Origin: Riptortus pedestris | Taxonomy: Eukaryota; Arthropoda; Insecta; Hemiptera; Alydidae | Direction: 5' to 3' | Length of the DNA: 64,000 nucleotides | Assembly (NCBI GenBank): GCA_019009955.1 | Contig: CM032229.1 | Location: forward strand, 83,928,501-83,992,500 | Shown: positions 25,900-37,999 of the stretch, piece by piece | How positions within the stretch are numbered: position 1 is the stretch's first letter | Layout: every line of letters begins with the position of its first letter | Made by a program: the position numbers and the translations under genes | The notes under the pieces: model-generated | Database searches by the model: none | Told to the model about the DNA's origin: nothing | The model's input: only the letters and a program-made list of their open reading frames with translations

Positions 25900-27079
25900 G
25901 GAATAACAGGTCTTGCACAGCAAATTTAAGTTGTATGTTTCGGGGAAATGTTTTTATTCATAATATGCCATCTTCGAAATAGTATTTCAACCATTCATAT
26001 GCCACAACTTTCTATTTTTCTCGTTCTTCTTGAGAAAACATTATCAAGGAGAGCTACAGCTGGGTCAGTATATCATTTGTATTCAGACTGTATTAGGCTA
26101 GTTGACCAATCAAAAGTTGATGACACACAGTTCTGAGGTAAATCATTTTCAGTGTGTCATTTCCAAACAAAATCACTTGGGTCAAAGCTCCAATCAGTAT
26201 TAGACGTCATGAAATTCCATTAGTTTAGTGTTGATTCTGATGCTTGTTCTTACAGCTCCAAGTATTTTTATAGTTATACAAATACAAAATAATTTAAATT
26301 ACTAAGGGGACAATATACTTAATTTTCTTTTAGTATTACCAGTTATAACATAAAATATAAAACATCCTCTGCAGTAATCGTCACCATTTAGTATAAAATG
26401 TGAATAATTCTTTGTTAAAACTGGACTTATTTATAACTTACAAGCACACAGACCAAGCATGTTCAGATGAAAATGACACAACTTAAGATATCATTATATA
26501 AGCCTGTTAATCCGACAACACACAAAAAGCTTTTGTGAGTTTGAGAATGTAATAAGTTATAGCTATTACTACTAGTACTATTTCAGCCTCCCTTTTTTGT
26601 AATGGAGTGTATTAAGGCTGACATAAAAAAAGGAAAAAAGTCCATTGCTAATGCGAAGTTCAGTGATAGGAGCAGATATAAATGAAGACGCATATCTGGC
26701 ACATTTCCCAGGTGATGGAAATGGAAGCATTCCAAGTGACATTTTCTCTCATCATAATGCTGTCTAGAATATCCTTCATCTTCCTTCCCTTAGCTCTATC
26801 AAACTCTCTCTTCCATTTTTGTCTTTCCTGTACCCCATTGCATAAATGTAGCTAAGCCACATTAACCAGATTCAACCCACAGGTACTACAGCATAATACT
26901 TTAAGCTCCCCAACATTTTTGGTATCTTTAAGTGACATTGAATACTTTGAAACGCTCTGTTGGGGGAAACGGAACCTCCATTTTTGAACATTCATTCATT
27001 AGTATAAAGTCTTCATATGCTTTAGTAATGTTATAATTCCAATATTGTTTTATTGAGAAAATGAGAATTTAAAGTTCCA
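25900..27079. other. AT-rich DNA, nothing recognised
   Basis: No gene or repeat signal. Confidence 0.4.
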
Positions 27080-27348
27080 TTTTAGCAGATTTCCCTTAAG
27101 GGAAATCAGCTACTGAGGTCGTACTCATGACGCAATTTTCGAAATTTTTCTTCAAATTGACTTTGGTAACGATAAGAAAAAAATTGCGACCGCTAGAGCG
27201 GTAACAGACAAATATATATAGTATTGAACGGACCTCATTTTCGTCGTCTCCTGGTTAGGATTGATGGACATTTTAAGACATTTATCAAAAAATCGCGTCA
27301 TGAGTACGACCTCAATAGCTGATTTCCCTTAAGGGAAATCTGTTAAAA
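27080..27348. mobile_element. PAL family, short symmetrical foldback copy
   Basis: The left end is TTTTAGCAG plus the palindrome GATTTCCCTTAAGGGAAATC, then AGCTACTGAGGTCGTACTCATGACGC. The right end is the inverted repeat of this (GCGTCATGAGTACGACCTCA, AATAGCT, the same palindrome, TGTTAAAA). Between them lie GCGACCGCTAGAGCGGTAAC and a short TA run. Both ends derive from the palindromic end of the family, so this copy is a terminal-inverted-repeat derivative of the usual asymmetrical element. It has no coding capacity. Confidence 0.85.
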
Positions 27349-27471
27349 TGGCCATAACCAGAATAAGACATGACTATCTTGAAATATTTATGAATATTTG
27401 CAAAGAAAACTGTAATTATTTTGACATGGTATACCCGTACAGGCGGCGAGGAGGACTCCAGTACCAAGTAC

Positions 27472-28010
27472 AAAAAGTCCGTCACTCAGGGGCTCCGTAA
27501 ACTACGCAGATTCCCAAATGCTGATAGGATACACGAGATCTCAACTCTTTATTTCTATGGGACAAAACGATGAGTAGAAGGGGAGAGGCTGAAAACAAGA
27601 ATGTTCGAATAACTCGCTTTGTACCAATGCATAGAACAATTGTAGAACTTTACTAGTTTTACAAGATTTATTCTATAACATTATCCGATTCGAACAATAA
27701 TAATGGAGATATATTTTGAATTTTCTAATTACCCTGCTTTCTAATCCCCCACTATTCCTGGTCTAATTTGTGCAAATCACAGATATGATCTTTAGTTTCC
27801 ATTAAAACAGTTATCGGCTATGGTATAAATCAAATGAACGTTTTCGAAACAAGAACTCAAAACCTTTATTAATGACGTCATCGCACAAAGAATTTGCATT
27901 TATCTCACATAATAAAGGTCCCATGGTAATAATACTTGGGATATAAGCTTAGAATAAAGAAGTGCATGTTATAACAGCTTATTGTTATTCGGACATGAGT
28001 AGGAGGGGGG
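27472..28010 (-). mobile_element. PAL family, strongly diverged copy
   Basis: It begins with AAAAAGTCCGTCACTCAGGG, CTCCGTAAACTACGCAGATT. It follows the family order loosely: the segment before the GGAGATAT block, then AATCCCCCACTATTCCTGGTC in place of the CCCCTCCCACTGGTCCG block, then the 'AAAACAGTTATCGGCTATGGTATAA' block in place of 'AAAACGATTAAATATCGAGTATGGTAACG' (positions about 27810-27835). The palindromic end is not found. Parts of 27800-27930 resemble 51930-52050. Confidence 0.5.
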
Positions 28011-28015
28011 TTCAG

Positions 28016-28840
28016 TGAAGGCTGAGTTCAATTTAAAATCCTCTGTTAACATTCAATTTGTGAGGCGAGAATTACTTATTTATTTGTAAATCCTCTGAAA
28101 CCATAGATTAAACGAGGTCAGCTGCCTACCAATAATATTTCAGACTGTTATTCAAACAGATCTAATGGCGTTGCCAATAGCGCTCATCGGCGGTCTTGAA
28201 ATATTTGTCATTAATCAACTTGTGACATCCAACCTAGTTCAAGTCCAAAAAAGTGACTACATTAATCAAAAGTTGTAAATATGGTCCTTTCCTCAATCAT
28301 AAATTAATTTATGCATTATATATTTATTCAGAAGTGATTCCTTATTGTATGGCAATCTCTGCTTTCATTAGCTATTCTTTGAAAAGAAGTCATTAAGAAG
28401 ATGGAAATAGGATCTCACAGAGAGAAAACACAAAGTTATCAAAGAGCCCTTTGTTCAACAAGGGAATTAGAAAACAAAAATACCACCAGTTCTCTCTGCT
28501 ATTATAATTAACTGGCATCGGTTTTTTGTTTACTTTGTATAAGGTTTTTTGATGCGGTTTTGACAAGGAGAAGTATTCGGAAAAGTTCTGAAGTAAATAG
28601 AAAAATAAAAACAACATCAACTTGTGCAAGTTTGTTGATATTTATTATTTTAATTATTAATTGATAGCGTTGTAAAGCGAAAATGAGAAGGATAGGTACA
28701 AAGGGTATTTTACGGCTGCACATATATACGTAAAGATCTGTTAGCCTAGATAATTTACTCTACGTAAGTATCTTTCTTTATTCAGGAGTTATAGAAATGT
28801 TTGTCATTTAGTGTCCGGGACAAGGAGAGAGAGAGAGAGA
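28016..28840. other. AT-rich DNA with a short (AG)n run
   Basis: Nothing beyond a short GA repeat near 28825. Confidence 0.4.
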
Positions 28841-28844
28841 GGTG

Positions 28845-29290
28845 AAGGAGTGATATCGCTTCCATCCTTCCTTGCTTTGACCCCTCAGCTGTCAAGGCAG
28901 TGGAGGAAAATGTTAGGACTCTGCTATCTTGAAGCCTGTAACCATTCGAGGCTATGAGGTCCAAACCAAAATGCTATAACGAGCCCCACCGACAGCCAGT
29001 TATGTTAGACATTGTCGGTTGGTGGTCGGATCCACGTAGCAATTGCTGGTCATGTACGTGTCGCCATCGGTATCAGAAGTGATTTGTGGAGTACTTCGAA
29101 ACACCATCCGTCGCATGTGATTGTATCATCTAGGTTGGGATGGTTGTCTGAAGTTCTGTGAGAAGTTAGGACGTAGGATTTTGTCCTGTCCTACTATAAG
29201 CTCATGGTGGGATTAGATAGGTGAGTGGGGTTTAAGGCCTAACGGCGAGGTATTCCCTCACTGTTTCCGTTCACCGAACAGAATTCGCTT
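28845..29290 (+). repeat. 450-bp interspersed repeat, copy 2
   Basis: Same block order as 18050-18535: AGCCTGTAACCATTCGAGGC, TATCAGAAGTGATTTGTGGA, GGTTGTCTGAAGTTCTGTGA, TAGGATTTTGTCCTGTCCTA, GATTAGATAGGTGAGTGGGG and TCACTGTTTC-CCGAACAG. Two independent insertions in one orientation suggest an interspersed family. Confidence 0.75.
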
Positions 29291-29387
29291 TGCCATGATT
29301 TGACGTCAAATGCACCGATGTGAACCCCTCCTTTGATGAATGCCCATTTCAATCAAACAAGGTTTTATAGAAACTTAACCTCCAGAA

Positions 29388-29517
29388 TTTTAGCAGTTTT
29401 CTCTCAAGGGACATCAGCTATTGAGGTCTTACTCATGACGCGATTTTCGAAAGCTTTCTTCAAATGTCCATCGATCCTATCCAGGAGTTGACGAAAATGA
29501 GGTTCGTTCAAAACACT

Positions 29518-29565
<48 letters not shown>

Positions 29566-30604
29566 CTGTTAAAACTCTAGAGGTCGCAAGATTTATTTAA
29601 TCGTCACCCAACTCGGTATTTAATCGATTTATGTAAAAAGGAAGATCAAGTTCTTTAACGGCTGAAATCGGACAAGTGGGAGGGGGGATTTAGAGGGGGG
29701 TGTTCAATTTAAAAATTGAAGCGGTAATAAAATTACACCAGCCCCATCTGTTATCAACTAGGCCAACCAAGGATGCCCCTGAAGAGTGCTGAGCTCTATT
29801 GCCTACTTGTGTAAACACTACCTGAGTGGACATCCTTGAGTTCAAAGGGCAAAAATAAGGAACAGAATCAGAACAGTCGGGTGAGTGGAGCCCCTCCTGA
29901 GTAGCAGCAGTTTTAGTTCCTTTCTCACACCCTTTTTAACAACCAACATGAGTGAGTTAAGGAAGGAGCATCCAGGGGGAGACCAGGATGGAGGGAGAAC
30001 ACCAGAACAGCATCGAGAACATCATCACAATTTCAGCAGCATCCCTTGGAGTAATCATTAATCTACTAACATACTAACACATATATGCCCTGCAATAGTC
30101 CACCCCCCAATATCATGTAATTATCCAATATAATATTAATAGTAATAACCGTCTTATACATCAACATGGTCCTCCGGTATTAAATCATATACAACTTCCA
30201 TGAACCAGCGCCTCTCTTAAAATATTGCAAGCCATTAGCGGGTAAGGCCGAAGGGCTTGTAAATACAGGGGGAAATTGCAAAAATCTGAAATATCTCAGT
30301 TACTATACGTCGTATCGAAAAAGTGTATAGAATCAATCATATTGCAAATTAAATTTACTATAAATATTGTTATATACATGTATTCTCTATTGTCAATATT
30401 AAACGAGATATTTGCATTTTTATTAGGAGTATGCCGATAACGGACGGGATGAGATCGGCTAAAGAACCGTCTTAGATTCTGACGAAAGCTAGTTCGGCCG
30501 TTTCCGTAACTGTTCGGTTCTCGTATGCAGATTTCTCTATTGTATAACTTCACGTGGCAAATCTGCTTAGTTTACGTAGGTCCTGCGTGATGGATTTTTT
30601 TTTT
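29388..30604 (+). mobile_element. PAL family copy split by a 550-bp insertion
   Basis: The left part (29388-29719) has TTTTAGCAG, a decayed palindrome, the TCATGACGCGATTTTCGAAA block, a (TA)n tract, the ATTTGTCTGTTAAAACTCTA block and AATCGGACAAGTGGGAGGGG. The right part (30268-30604) resumes at the AAATATCTCAGTTACTATAC block. It ends ACTTCACGTGGCAAATCTGC, TTAGTTTACGTAGGTCCTGC and a T-run. The two parts are collinear with uninterrupted copies, so the middle is a later insertion. Confidence 0.8.
29720..30267. other. Unassigned insertion within a PAL copy
   Basis: This block is absent from other PAL copies and is richer in GC over its first 300 bp. It has no convincing terminal repeats, tail or protein domain that I can see, and the limits are approximate. 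Confidence 0.5.
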
Positions 30605-30609
30605 CATAA

Positions 30610-31876
30610 TATCTTAACGACTGAAGTGAATGCATCTTTGAAATTTTTTCTGTTCATGAGTTCACTTTACAGCTTTAGTATATTGAACCAACAAATTATT
30701 TCAACATTTTATGAAGCCAAGTGTAACATAGCTTAGTCAATTTTTACTCTGGGTGCCTATTATTTACCGAAAAATGAAACAAAAATTCCAGAAAGTCCGT
30801 TGACTAACAGACTCACAAAAGTTGATTTCGAACCGCCACTTCATTAACGCTAAGTTATTCATATTACTTTCACAAATTCATCACAAAACTTGATAATGCA
30901 CACTGACTAAAATGCTTGTCAAAATTGATGGTTGTTTAAATTTGAGAAAAACGTTTAAACAAATATTATTATTATTGATATTCATCTCACAGTCCAACGT
31001 AGGAGTGTAATTGACCTAAAAGTCTTTGGTCTTAGAAATGTCTGATTCATTATATTTAATGAAACAAATGTTCACATGATGCACGCAACCCAATTCGTTG
31101 TCCCATATCCTTTCGTGTCAAAGCATTTCTATTTAAAGAATATTTCTATTGCAAAGGATCAATGACTTACTGAAATAATAACGTAAATAAAAAAAAAAGG
31201 CAATCCTCTAACGAGTAGAATAATTTCCGATGAATAATAAAGTTGTCAATACGAGAGGATTATTATATTCGACCAGGAAACATCTAGTTAGTAATTTAAC
31301 ATTCGGCGTTTTATTCCGTCTGAATGCACTAGTGATATTCTGCTCATCAGAATTTTTAGTGTCACTGAATGATCACATGATACATTCCTAAAGAATCCTG
31401 AGGTTGGTTTAGAATCTGTATACTAACATAATACTTTCATGTAGTATCTACAGGCAACACCTGATAATTCATCCCGTAAACAGGTTAACCGATTATCACG
31501 GGATCGAAGAATGGAATGGTCTCAAGGGTATGCCGTTGTTTCCCGTAGCCACCTACCATTGGTATCAGACCAATTAGCAATAAAGGCATCACTAGGAAAA
31601 TTACATTTTCACCAATAAAGGCGTGAGTGAAAAAAAAAACAAAGTTGTTAGACAGTCCCCCCGCAGCTTGTAGTATGTATAGGGTGCTAATGCTAGACAT
31701 CAGCAAGTGTAAGCATGCAGAGTAAAAACTGTAATCTACTCAACAGCCACTCACTAGCTGTAAGTGAGAATTTAGATAAGGAAAAGGCAAAACCTTCATA
31801 TCATATTACAATAAGTAATTTTTAAATATTTACCAATGCATTTCAAACAAACTATTAAATTAACTCTTTTGTATAT

Positions 31877-31944
<68 letters not shown>

Positions 31945-31951
31945 ATATAAT
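30610..31951. other. AT-rich DNA ending in a TA microsatellite
   Basis: A (TA)n tract lies at about 31875-31941. The minus-strand frame 31485-31706 is discussed under rejected items. No gene is called. Confidence 0.4.
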
Positions 31952-32310
31952 TCTACTATTCGTGTGTCACTGAACTTCTCCTAAACGGCTAGATCGATTT
32001 GAATGAATTCTTTTGTATGTGCTTGGGTAACGCCCTGGATGGTCTAGATTCACGAATTAGCCCGGAAGATGTACCAGGAGTAGGGGTTGTAAGGGAGGCC
32101 TAAAATTAAAAATAGCGATATTTCGTTTCCTATTGGTTTTTCGGCAAATATGCACAGGATAAAAGTTGTTTATTTACAGTAACTTCTGTCGTATAACAAA
32201 TTATAAACGAGATGTAGGAAAGTATCTTTTGTTTTTAACATAATATTATTAAATTTAATATCCTAATCGCTTGAAATATCATGCAGGATAACGTCTGTCG
32301 GGTCCGCTAG
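31952..32310 (+). mobile_element. Short Helitron-like element
   Basis: It starts TCTACTATTCGTGTGTCACT with CTAAACGGCTAGATCGATTT, typical of non-autonomous Helitron-like repeats of arthropods. It ends ACGTCTGTCGGGTCCGCTAG followed by T, matching the CTRR-T rule for Helitron 3' ends. The core from 32069, CAGGAGTAGGGGTTGTAAGG through AAAAGTTGTTTATT, is the same unit that is tandemly repeated, in reverse, within 59606-61645. It has no coding capacity. The base before TC is T rather than the expected A, and no clear 3' hairpin is seen. Confidence 0.65.
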
Positions 32311-32316
32311 TATATA

Positions 32317-32366
<50 letters not shown>

Positions 32367-33242
32367 GTGGGGAATCATATATTATCTCCTACTCGCAGAA
32401 TGCACGCTTACCAAATTTTAATTAAATTAATAGTATAATAAATAGGGAGAGAACCATATAAATAAACTGTAAAACAGTAGTAATAATCCAAAATTTCATT
32501 TTCATTTAAAAAAGAATTTAAGCCATTTTCACTATTTACATGCATTGCTCTCTTTAAATTTACTAATAATATAAATCAGTACAGCAATATAGTTTCTAAT
32601 AAAATAAATATAAAACGGTATCATTCACAGTGGTCATGTTAGCTAAGGGTCAAGTGTACTCAGGAATCCAAGAGTCATCGCATCGAATCGGTCAATAATA
32701 ACTTATTTTATTACTAACTGAGTAAAATCGTAGGAAGGCTGATAAATTTGATATAACATATATGTAAATACGAGTATTTCATAATACCATAATTAGAATC
32801 TGTAAACAAAATAAAAACCACAGTCGATGTTCGACTAAGAGTTTTCTTAACTCGTAATGTTCAAAATATTACATGATACATACGCATATTACAAGTAACA
32901 TAGAGTAATTTCAGTAGATGGATTTCCTGGTGTTCAAACAATTTTCACACAATGTCTTCATTCCTATAAAATCAGCTACTGATGTATACGTGTTACGATT
33001 CTTGAATACTTTCTTTAAATGACCACCCATTCGCCGTATATCACGCTACCAAGTGTTTCAGCTAAGACGCAAGTGGATAGAGAACAGAATGTGAGATATC
33101 ATATGTGAACCATTATTGCTCAAGGAAATCCGCTTGGTTATGGGTGCCCATACATTACGGACATTTTATTTTTTTTTTTGGATCTTTCTGATTCGCCGTT
33201 ACTTTTAGTTTGCAGAGTTAGAGAGAGAGAAAAAATACAGGT
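32311..33242. other. (TA)n tract, then AT-rich DNA
   Basis: The TA tract occupies about 32311-32363. The rest is unassigned. Confidence 0.45.
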
Positions 33243-33723
33243 AAAGTCCATTACGCAGGGGCTGCGTAAACTAAGCAGATTTCCCACGTGAAGTTTTACA
33301 ATAGAGAAATTTCAGGAGAGCCGAGCAGTCAAGAAAACGGCCGAACTAGCTTTTGGCGGGAATGTCACTCTGGTCCGTTAGCCGCCCAGATTTATTAAAA
33401 ATGCAAATATCTCGGTTAATATTCAAGATAGAGAATAAATGTATATAACAATATTTATAGAAAATTTAATTTGTAATAAGATTAATCCTGTACAATTTTT
33501 CGAGCAGACGTATATTAACGAAGATATTTCGAATTTTCGAAAATCCTCCCCTCTAAACCCCCCCCTCCCACTGGTCCGATTTTAGCCGTTAACGAAGTTG
33601 ATCTTTTTTTTTACATAAAACGACTAAATATCTAGTATGGTAACGATCAAACAAAAATTACGATCGCTAGAGCGGTAACAGACAAACATATAGATAGATA
33701 TATCTTAAGGGAAATCTGCTAAG
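33243..33723 (-). mobile_element. PAL family copy, internal deletion near the palindromic end
   Basis: It runs from AAAGTCCATTACGCAGGGGC and TAAGCAGATTTCCCACGTGA through the CTAAACCCCCCCCTCCCACT block and GATCGCTAGAGCGGTAACAG. After a very short TA stretch it passes directly to CTTAAGGGAAATCTGCTAAG. The 100-130 bp that normally separate the TA tract from the palindrome are missing, and half of the palindrome with them. Confidence 0.85.
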
Positions 33724-33729
33724 ACTAAA

Positions 33730-34199
33730 GTGATCAGTAGACACCCACCCAGGTAGCAGAGACTGTGCAGAAGCAGCATCTCAGGAGAGTCGGTGGTACT
33801 CACCCTCCTTGCTTCATATTCGCCTTGTACCTTACCTTTAATAAACCTCGTGTTAATGAATACTGTGCCCACACCTTTTTAATGCCCTAGCATTCCCCAT
33901 GACGAATCTACCAGGTGCAGAGGCTGGTGTTAATGACATCACAGGTTACGCATCTCTGGCAACTCCTGCCTGCCTACCTGTGGTAGAGGCTTATGCCAAG
34001 GACGTCACCGGTATCTAAAAGGTAAATCCCTACCTAGTCTGTGTTCTGAGGCTCACATCCGTAAAGTGTTAGCTACCCTCCCGGAACAACTTCCTTCTAC
34101 CATTTTGTTAAGAACACGCAATGTGTCCCTTCTGGTAGTACACTAACAACAATTAAACACCAACATGAGGACACAATAACTAGTGACATCTGGTGACCC
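33730..34199 (+). mobile_element. Possible LTR plus primer-binding site of a Ty3-type element
   Basis: A moderately GC-rich block starts with TG (TGATCAGTAGACACCCACCC). It contains AATAAACCTCGTGTTAATGA as a possible polyadenylation signal and ends GTGACA. Two bases later comes TGGTGACCC, which resembles the tRNA primer-binding site seen after Ty3/gypsy LTRs. No second LTR, gag or pol frame is visible. It abuts the end of the preceding PAL copy. Tentative. Confidence 0.3.
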
Positions 34200-35488
34200 T
34201 CCAAGCACACGAATAGTGAGTAAGTGCAAGATACTGTTATCAAAATTATGTAGACGTAACGTACCCCGCACATAAATAAATAATAGGAACCTGTATAATA
34301 TTGCTGGCCTGTATAAAATAGCTGAGAACATTTATTGATTTTATAGTGAAAATATAGTTTGGTAGTGAGGTCCCTTTGAGTGGAAGCTAATTAGCGGAAT
34401 GAAATTTTAGTGACATAAAATTAGCCAAACTGGCTGTTATTAGTAACGCGAGGTATATATTGGATTAATCTTGATCTGAGGTAGAAATAAACATGTAACT
34501 TGAACCTGCAAACCCAACTAAACTCCTCCATATCTATGGTTTCACTGCGCTAGGTTAACCAAGTTTGTAATGCAAGAAACTCTGCTTCAGCATAGCCACA
34601 TACCAGTACAATATTAGAACAATAGTTAATTGAAAAATACCTTCAATAGTCTAACAATACTATTTAGTAAATTTGTCCTAGTCAACTATTTGACAATTGA
34701 AATCTGTTATTATTTGTTTTTGAGATATTTGGATTTTAATAACTGTATTCATTTGCCGTACATATTCCTCAAATGTTATCTTTCATTAGACAATTCAACT
34801 TTGTATATGTATACATTTGAAGTGAATTTATATGTTCTTGGAGTTCCTGCGTTAAAGCGTTTTGTCCTGAATAATCACTTAGTGTTTAATCAAGTTCTTA
34901 TTAGTTCAGGGTTTTTCCAGATAAATAAATATTCAGAAGAAAGTTATGTTTTATTAATGCATAATGAGTGGCCTATTACGTTAGCTTATATAGTTCACCT
35001 TTAAAGATATTCACTTAATGGGAAAATCGAAGCGCTAAAAATAGTCCCCACTCTTATCAACTCTTTAGTTCTTCAGAAGGCTTTTATTAGTTATTCTAAT
35101 CTTAGCACACTGTAAATGCATTTTAACTTAATTTATTTGACGGTAGCTGTGATATTTTAGTTTCATATCGACTTTTACCAGTTTTAATTACTGCCTAGAT
35201 CCTCGATAATAATCCTCTCATTTAGATGAATTTATTATTCATCAGAAGTTATTATACTCGCGGAATAGATGATTTTTTTATTCTTAATATCATTTCAAAA
35301 GTTTTTATTGAAAAAGTATCTAAATGATTGCTTTAATGAAAATTTCATCCCGGCAGGTAATACCGGAGATATTTGTGTGTTCACATTTTGACTCTTTTCC
35401 GAATGTTTCCTCCTCCGGTCCAACTTAGCCCATAAAACGAACTTCATTAGTATTTCATGAAAAAACACCGAGTCCCTGATAAGTGATG

Positions 35489-35554
<66 letters not shown>

Positions 35555-36233
35555 CGTTCGTTATTATTGGTTTTATCGAAAACATTTAAATAATGAATTT
35601 TGATTTTGGTCCTAAATCATTAATGCACTTATGACATTTGAAAATTTTATTTCCACATTACAGGCGCCAAAGAATTGATCGTCATCTAAAATGCCTGAGT
35701 AAAATTTATTATGTGTGCATATATGATGAGAGAAAATAGATTAAGTAATAGTTCCATGAATTAATACGATTTGATAATAACTGTCTTAGGAAAAATGCAC
35801 TTCACAAATCTCTAAAGAGAAAATGAATATCCTTTGTTTCTTGTCTTCTGAAGAATCATACCCATTTAATAAAGGTAATTTCCTCTGTTTCCATTCATAT
35901 AATGAAGTTGGAAGTTCCTTCACAAACTAATTTTTAAAAAATTCAATTTGACTCTTTAAAAATGGCACGAAGTCGGTTCTAAAATTTTAAGCCGATTGCA
36001 TAGTGGACCTAATTCCGACATCGTAGTAATTTTACGTTAAATTTTAGACTGTTGCCTAGATTTATTTTTAATTTTTGATATTAATTTGAAGATGAAATGG
36101 TATTTACTGAAATGAAAAGTATTGTTGCGAAGTCTTAAGAATCATTTGTGGTGTTAATTTATTAGTAGTTTTGGATTTTTTTTAAAGCTTCAACATAACC
36201 TATTGCCAAGCCTAGTGCCGTTTGTTAGATTAT
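34200..36233. other. AT-rich DNA with a CT microsatellite
   Basis: A 124-codon frame at 34630-35004 has AT-rich composition and no domain, and I regard it as chance. The (CT)n run lies at 35492-35551. Confidence 0.4.
35492..35551. repeat. (CT)n microsatellite
   Basis: About 30 uninterrupted CT units. They produce an artificial Arg-Glu frame on the minus strand. Confidence 0.97.
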
Positions 36234-36328
36234 TATGAAGGCAACAGGAATTTATTTCGAGACAAATTTACTAAATATAACCTTAGCCATAGTAGAATAA
36301 AAGTGGGCGTTAATAAATAATAACAATA
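36234..36328 (+). mobile_element. SINE fragment (copy 7)
   Basis: GAATTTATTTCGAGACAAAT, TACTAAATATAACCTTAGCC and GTGGGCGTTAATAAATAATA match the body and tail of the SINE family. The middle hairpin region is deleted. Confidence 0.6.
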
Positions 36329-36926
36329 CATCCACTATCCATTATATAAACTACACAGGGCATATTCCAACATGGCTTTTCTTTAGTTTATTTTTGCAGT
36401 ATACTAACAGAACTAAACTAATCTGAATTAACACTCTGACTATTTTACCATAAGACCTATTACATTCTGCATTTCATAACAAGAAAATCTGTATCCTGAA
36501 CTAAATAATATTTTGTAGTAAAGGTCTTGGAATAAGAGTGTGCTGGTAATTTATATTTTTCCTCTAATTGTTTCGTGACTATGTGCTCTAAATTATAATG
36601 GTTTAAGAGAGTTATTATTTTACAAGGATTTCTTTGAGTTCTTAACAACATTAGATCATTTACATATCAAACTTTTCATAGCCTTATTATAAATTGAATA
36701 GCAACAATTTGCCACATATGTACTTATGTATTTAATTCATCTCATTAAATTTGCAAAAATCACCTTTGATGTGATGTCCATAAATAAATAAATAAATTAA
36801 ATTTGTAAACTGGATTAAATTATTTTGTTCGAGAGGAATAAAAATAAATGGTGTATTTAAGGCAATACAGCTTGATGAAGTTAGAGGATTGTGTAATTGC
36901 TGTTTTAATTGAGGAAGTACAGCAAT

Positions 36927-37008
36927 TAACAAGAAACTACATCAGTAATATATATTACTTTAACAAGAAACTACATCAGTAATATATATTACTTTAACAA
37001 GAAACTAT
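36927..37008. repeat. 34-bp tandem repeat, about 2.4 copies
   Basis: The unit TAACAAGAAACTACATCAGT plus AATATATATTACTT is repeated at 36927, 36961 and 36995. The first two copies are identical, so the duplication is young. Confidence 0.9.
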
Positions 37009-37195
37009 TCAGTTCTAATTTATATAGGATACAAGTCTTCCAATTAAGTTCCTACATTAGAACACTAGGCCTAACCATAGAGCCATTTGTAAACCTGAAC
37101 AACGATCCTCCCAAAAAGAAGGGATTATCCCCAAATTGAATGGAAAAATGGTACATTTCAGCTATGTCAAGACGAATCAAACCTGTTAACAGAAA

Positions 37196-37640
37196 TTGCA
37201 GGATGATTTGGATAGCCGAGAAGCACCGCTTGGGGTGAGGCGTGGTTTGGGTTGTGAGTTGGTGCCTCCGGTTAATATTGTATGTGTGCGTGACCTTTGC
37301 AAGAATGAGTTGTATGCGAGTGTAGACTGCAAGGGCATGGTCCTGCTTCTACAGCATGGACACATTCAAAAGCTGAGGATTTGACTGGAAGGCATTTTGT
37401 GGTCATTACCTAAATTGTAGGAGGGGTGAGGACATCTCGTGGTAAGCCGGATAGGATTAGGATAGCCATGTGCCGATCTGGCTGTGGAGCATTGGAAACG
37501 GCTGCTCATATTTTAGGCAACTGTATAGCTACCAAGAGACTTCGAATCCGTCGGCATAATGGAGTGATTCGCTTTGTAAGGCAGGGCTTTTTTATGCGAG
37601 GATGGAGTATTTCGTACGAGAATTTATTCGTCACTTCGGT
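37196..37640 (+). pseudogene. R2-clade LINE, C-terminal zinc-finger fragment
   Basis: The frame 37426-37662 contains RTSRGKPDR, then a C-x3-C-x7-H-x4-C finger (CRSGCGALETAAHILGNC) and the following basic segment RLRIRRHNGVIRF with a GW a little downstream. In R2-type LINEs this finger lies between the RT and the restriction-like endonuclease. Upstream sequence (37196-37425) is broken by stops but appears to belong to the same element. The RT core is absent, so the element is 5'-truncated. The endonuclease expected next (with a KPD motif) is not present. From about 37620 the sequence becomes a GIY-YIG domain in a different frame. It is a dead fragment. Confidence 0.7.
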
Positions 37641-37999
37641 TGAGCATTCTCCCAAGAATTAAGGATGCGGTCGGTCCACTGGATAGATCTGGTGTGTATC
37701 GGGTTGCTTACCTGACTTGCGGAAGCTCATATGTGGGGCAAAGTGGAAGGAAGCTAAGGAGCAGAATAAAAGAGCACCTTTCCACCAAGATATCGGAGGT
37801 ACGTAAACATATGATAAATGAAGGCCATGAAGCAAATGCAGTTGAGTTCGAGGTGCTCGACCACCTTGGCAAAGGGCAGAAAATGGATATAGTAGAGCAG
37901 TTATGGATCAGGATGGACATGCTGGAGGAGAAGAATATTAATATTAGGGAGGAGGGTGGCGTACTCCGTCCTCTGCAGTCGCTGCCCTTGCCCGAGTAG
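37640..37999 (+). pseudogene. GIY-YIG endonuclease domain of a retroelement
   Basis: A 119-codon frame encodes a GIY-YIG nuclease of the type found at the C-terminus of Penelope-like retroelements, where it nicks target DNA for integration. Visible features are GVY at 18-20, YVG at 31-33, the arginine segment GRKLRSR (36-42), EH at 45-46, a His pair (57 and 63) and a likely catalytic Glu at 86 (VEQLW). The Cys expected a few residues before Cys27 as a zinc ligand is Tyr24 here, so the small zinc knuckle looks damaged. There is no RT of Penelope type upstream. The domain follows an R2-type finger fragment in another frame. The start codon is nominal, because the domain would normally be internal to a larger protein. 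Confidence 0.8.

Noticed and set aside
31485..31706. Minus-strand 73-codon frame with HAFIGENVIFLVMP and GGYGK, faintly like mitochondrial cytochrome oxidase subunit I (possible nuclear mitochondrial copy)
   Set aside because: The order of motifs is roughly right, but spacing is far too short and the segments between them do not match. The likeness covers only about a dozen residues. A search of the translated stretch against mitochondrial genomes would settle it.
34630..35004. 124-codon frame
   Set aside because: Its residues (Phe, Leu, Tyr, Asn, Ile) reflect AT-rich background, there is no domain or splice signal, and GC does not rise within it.
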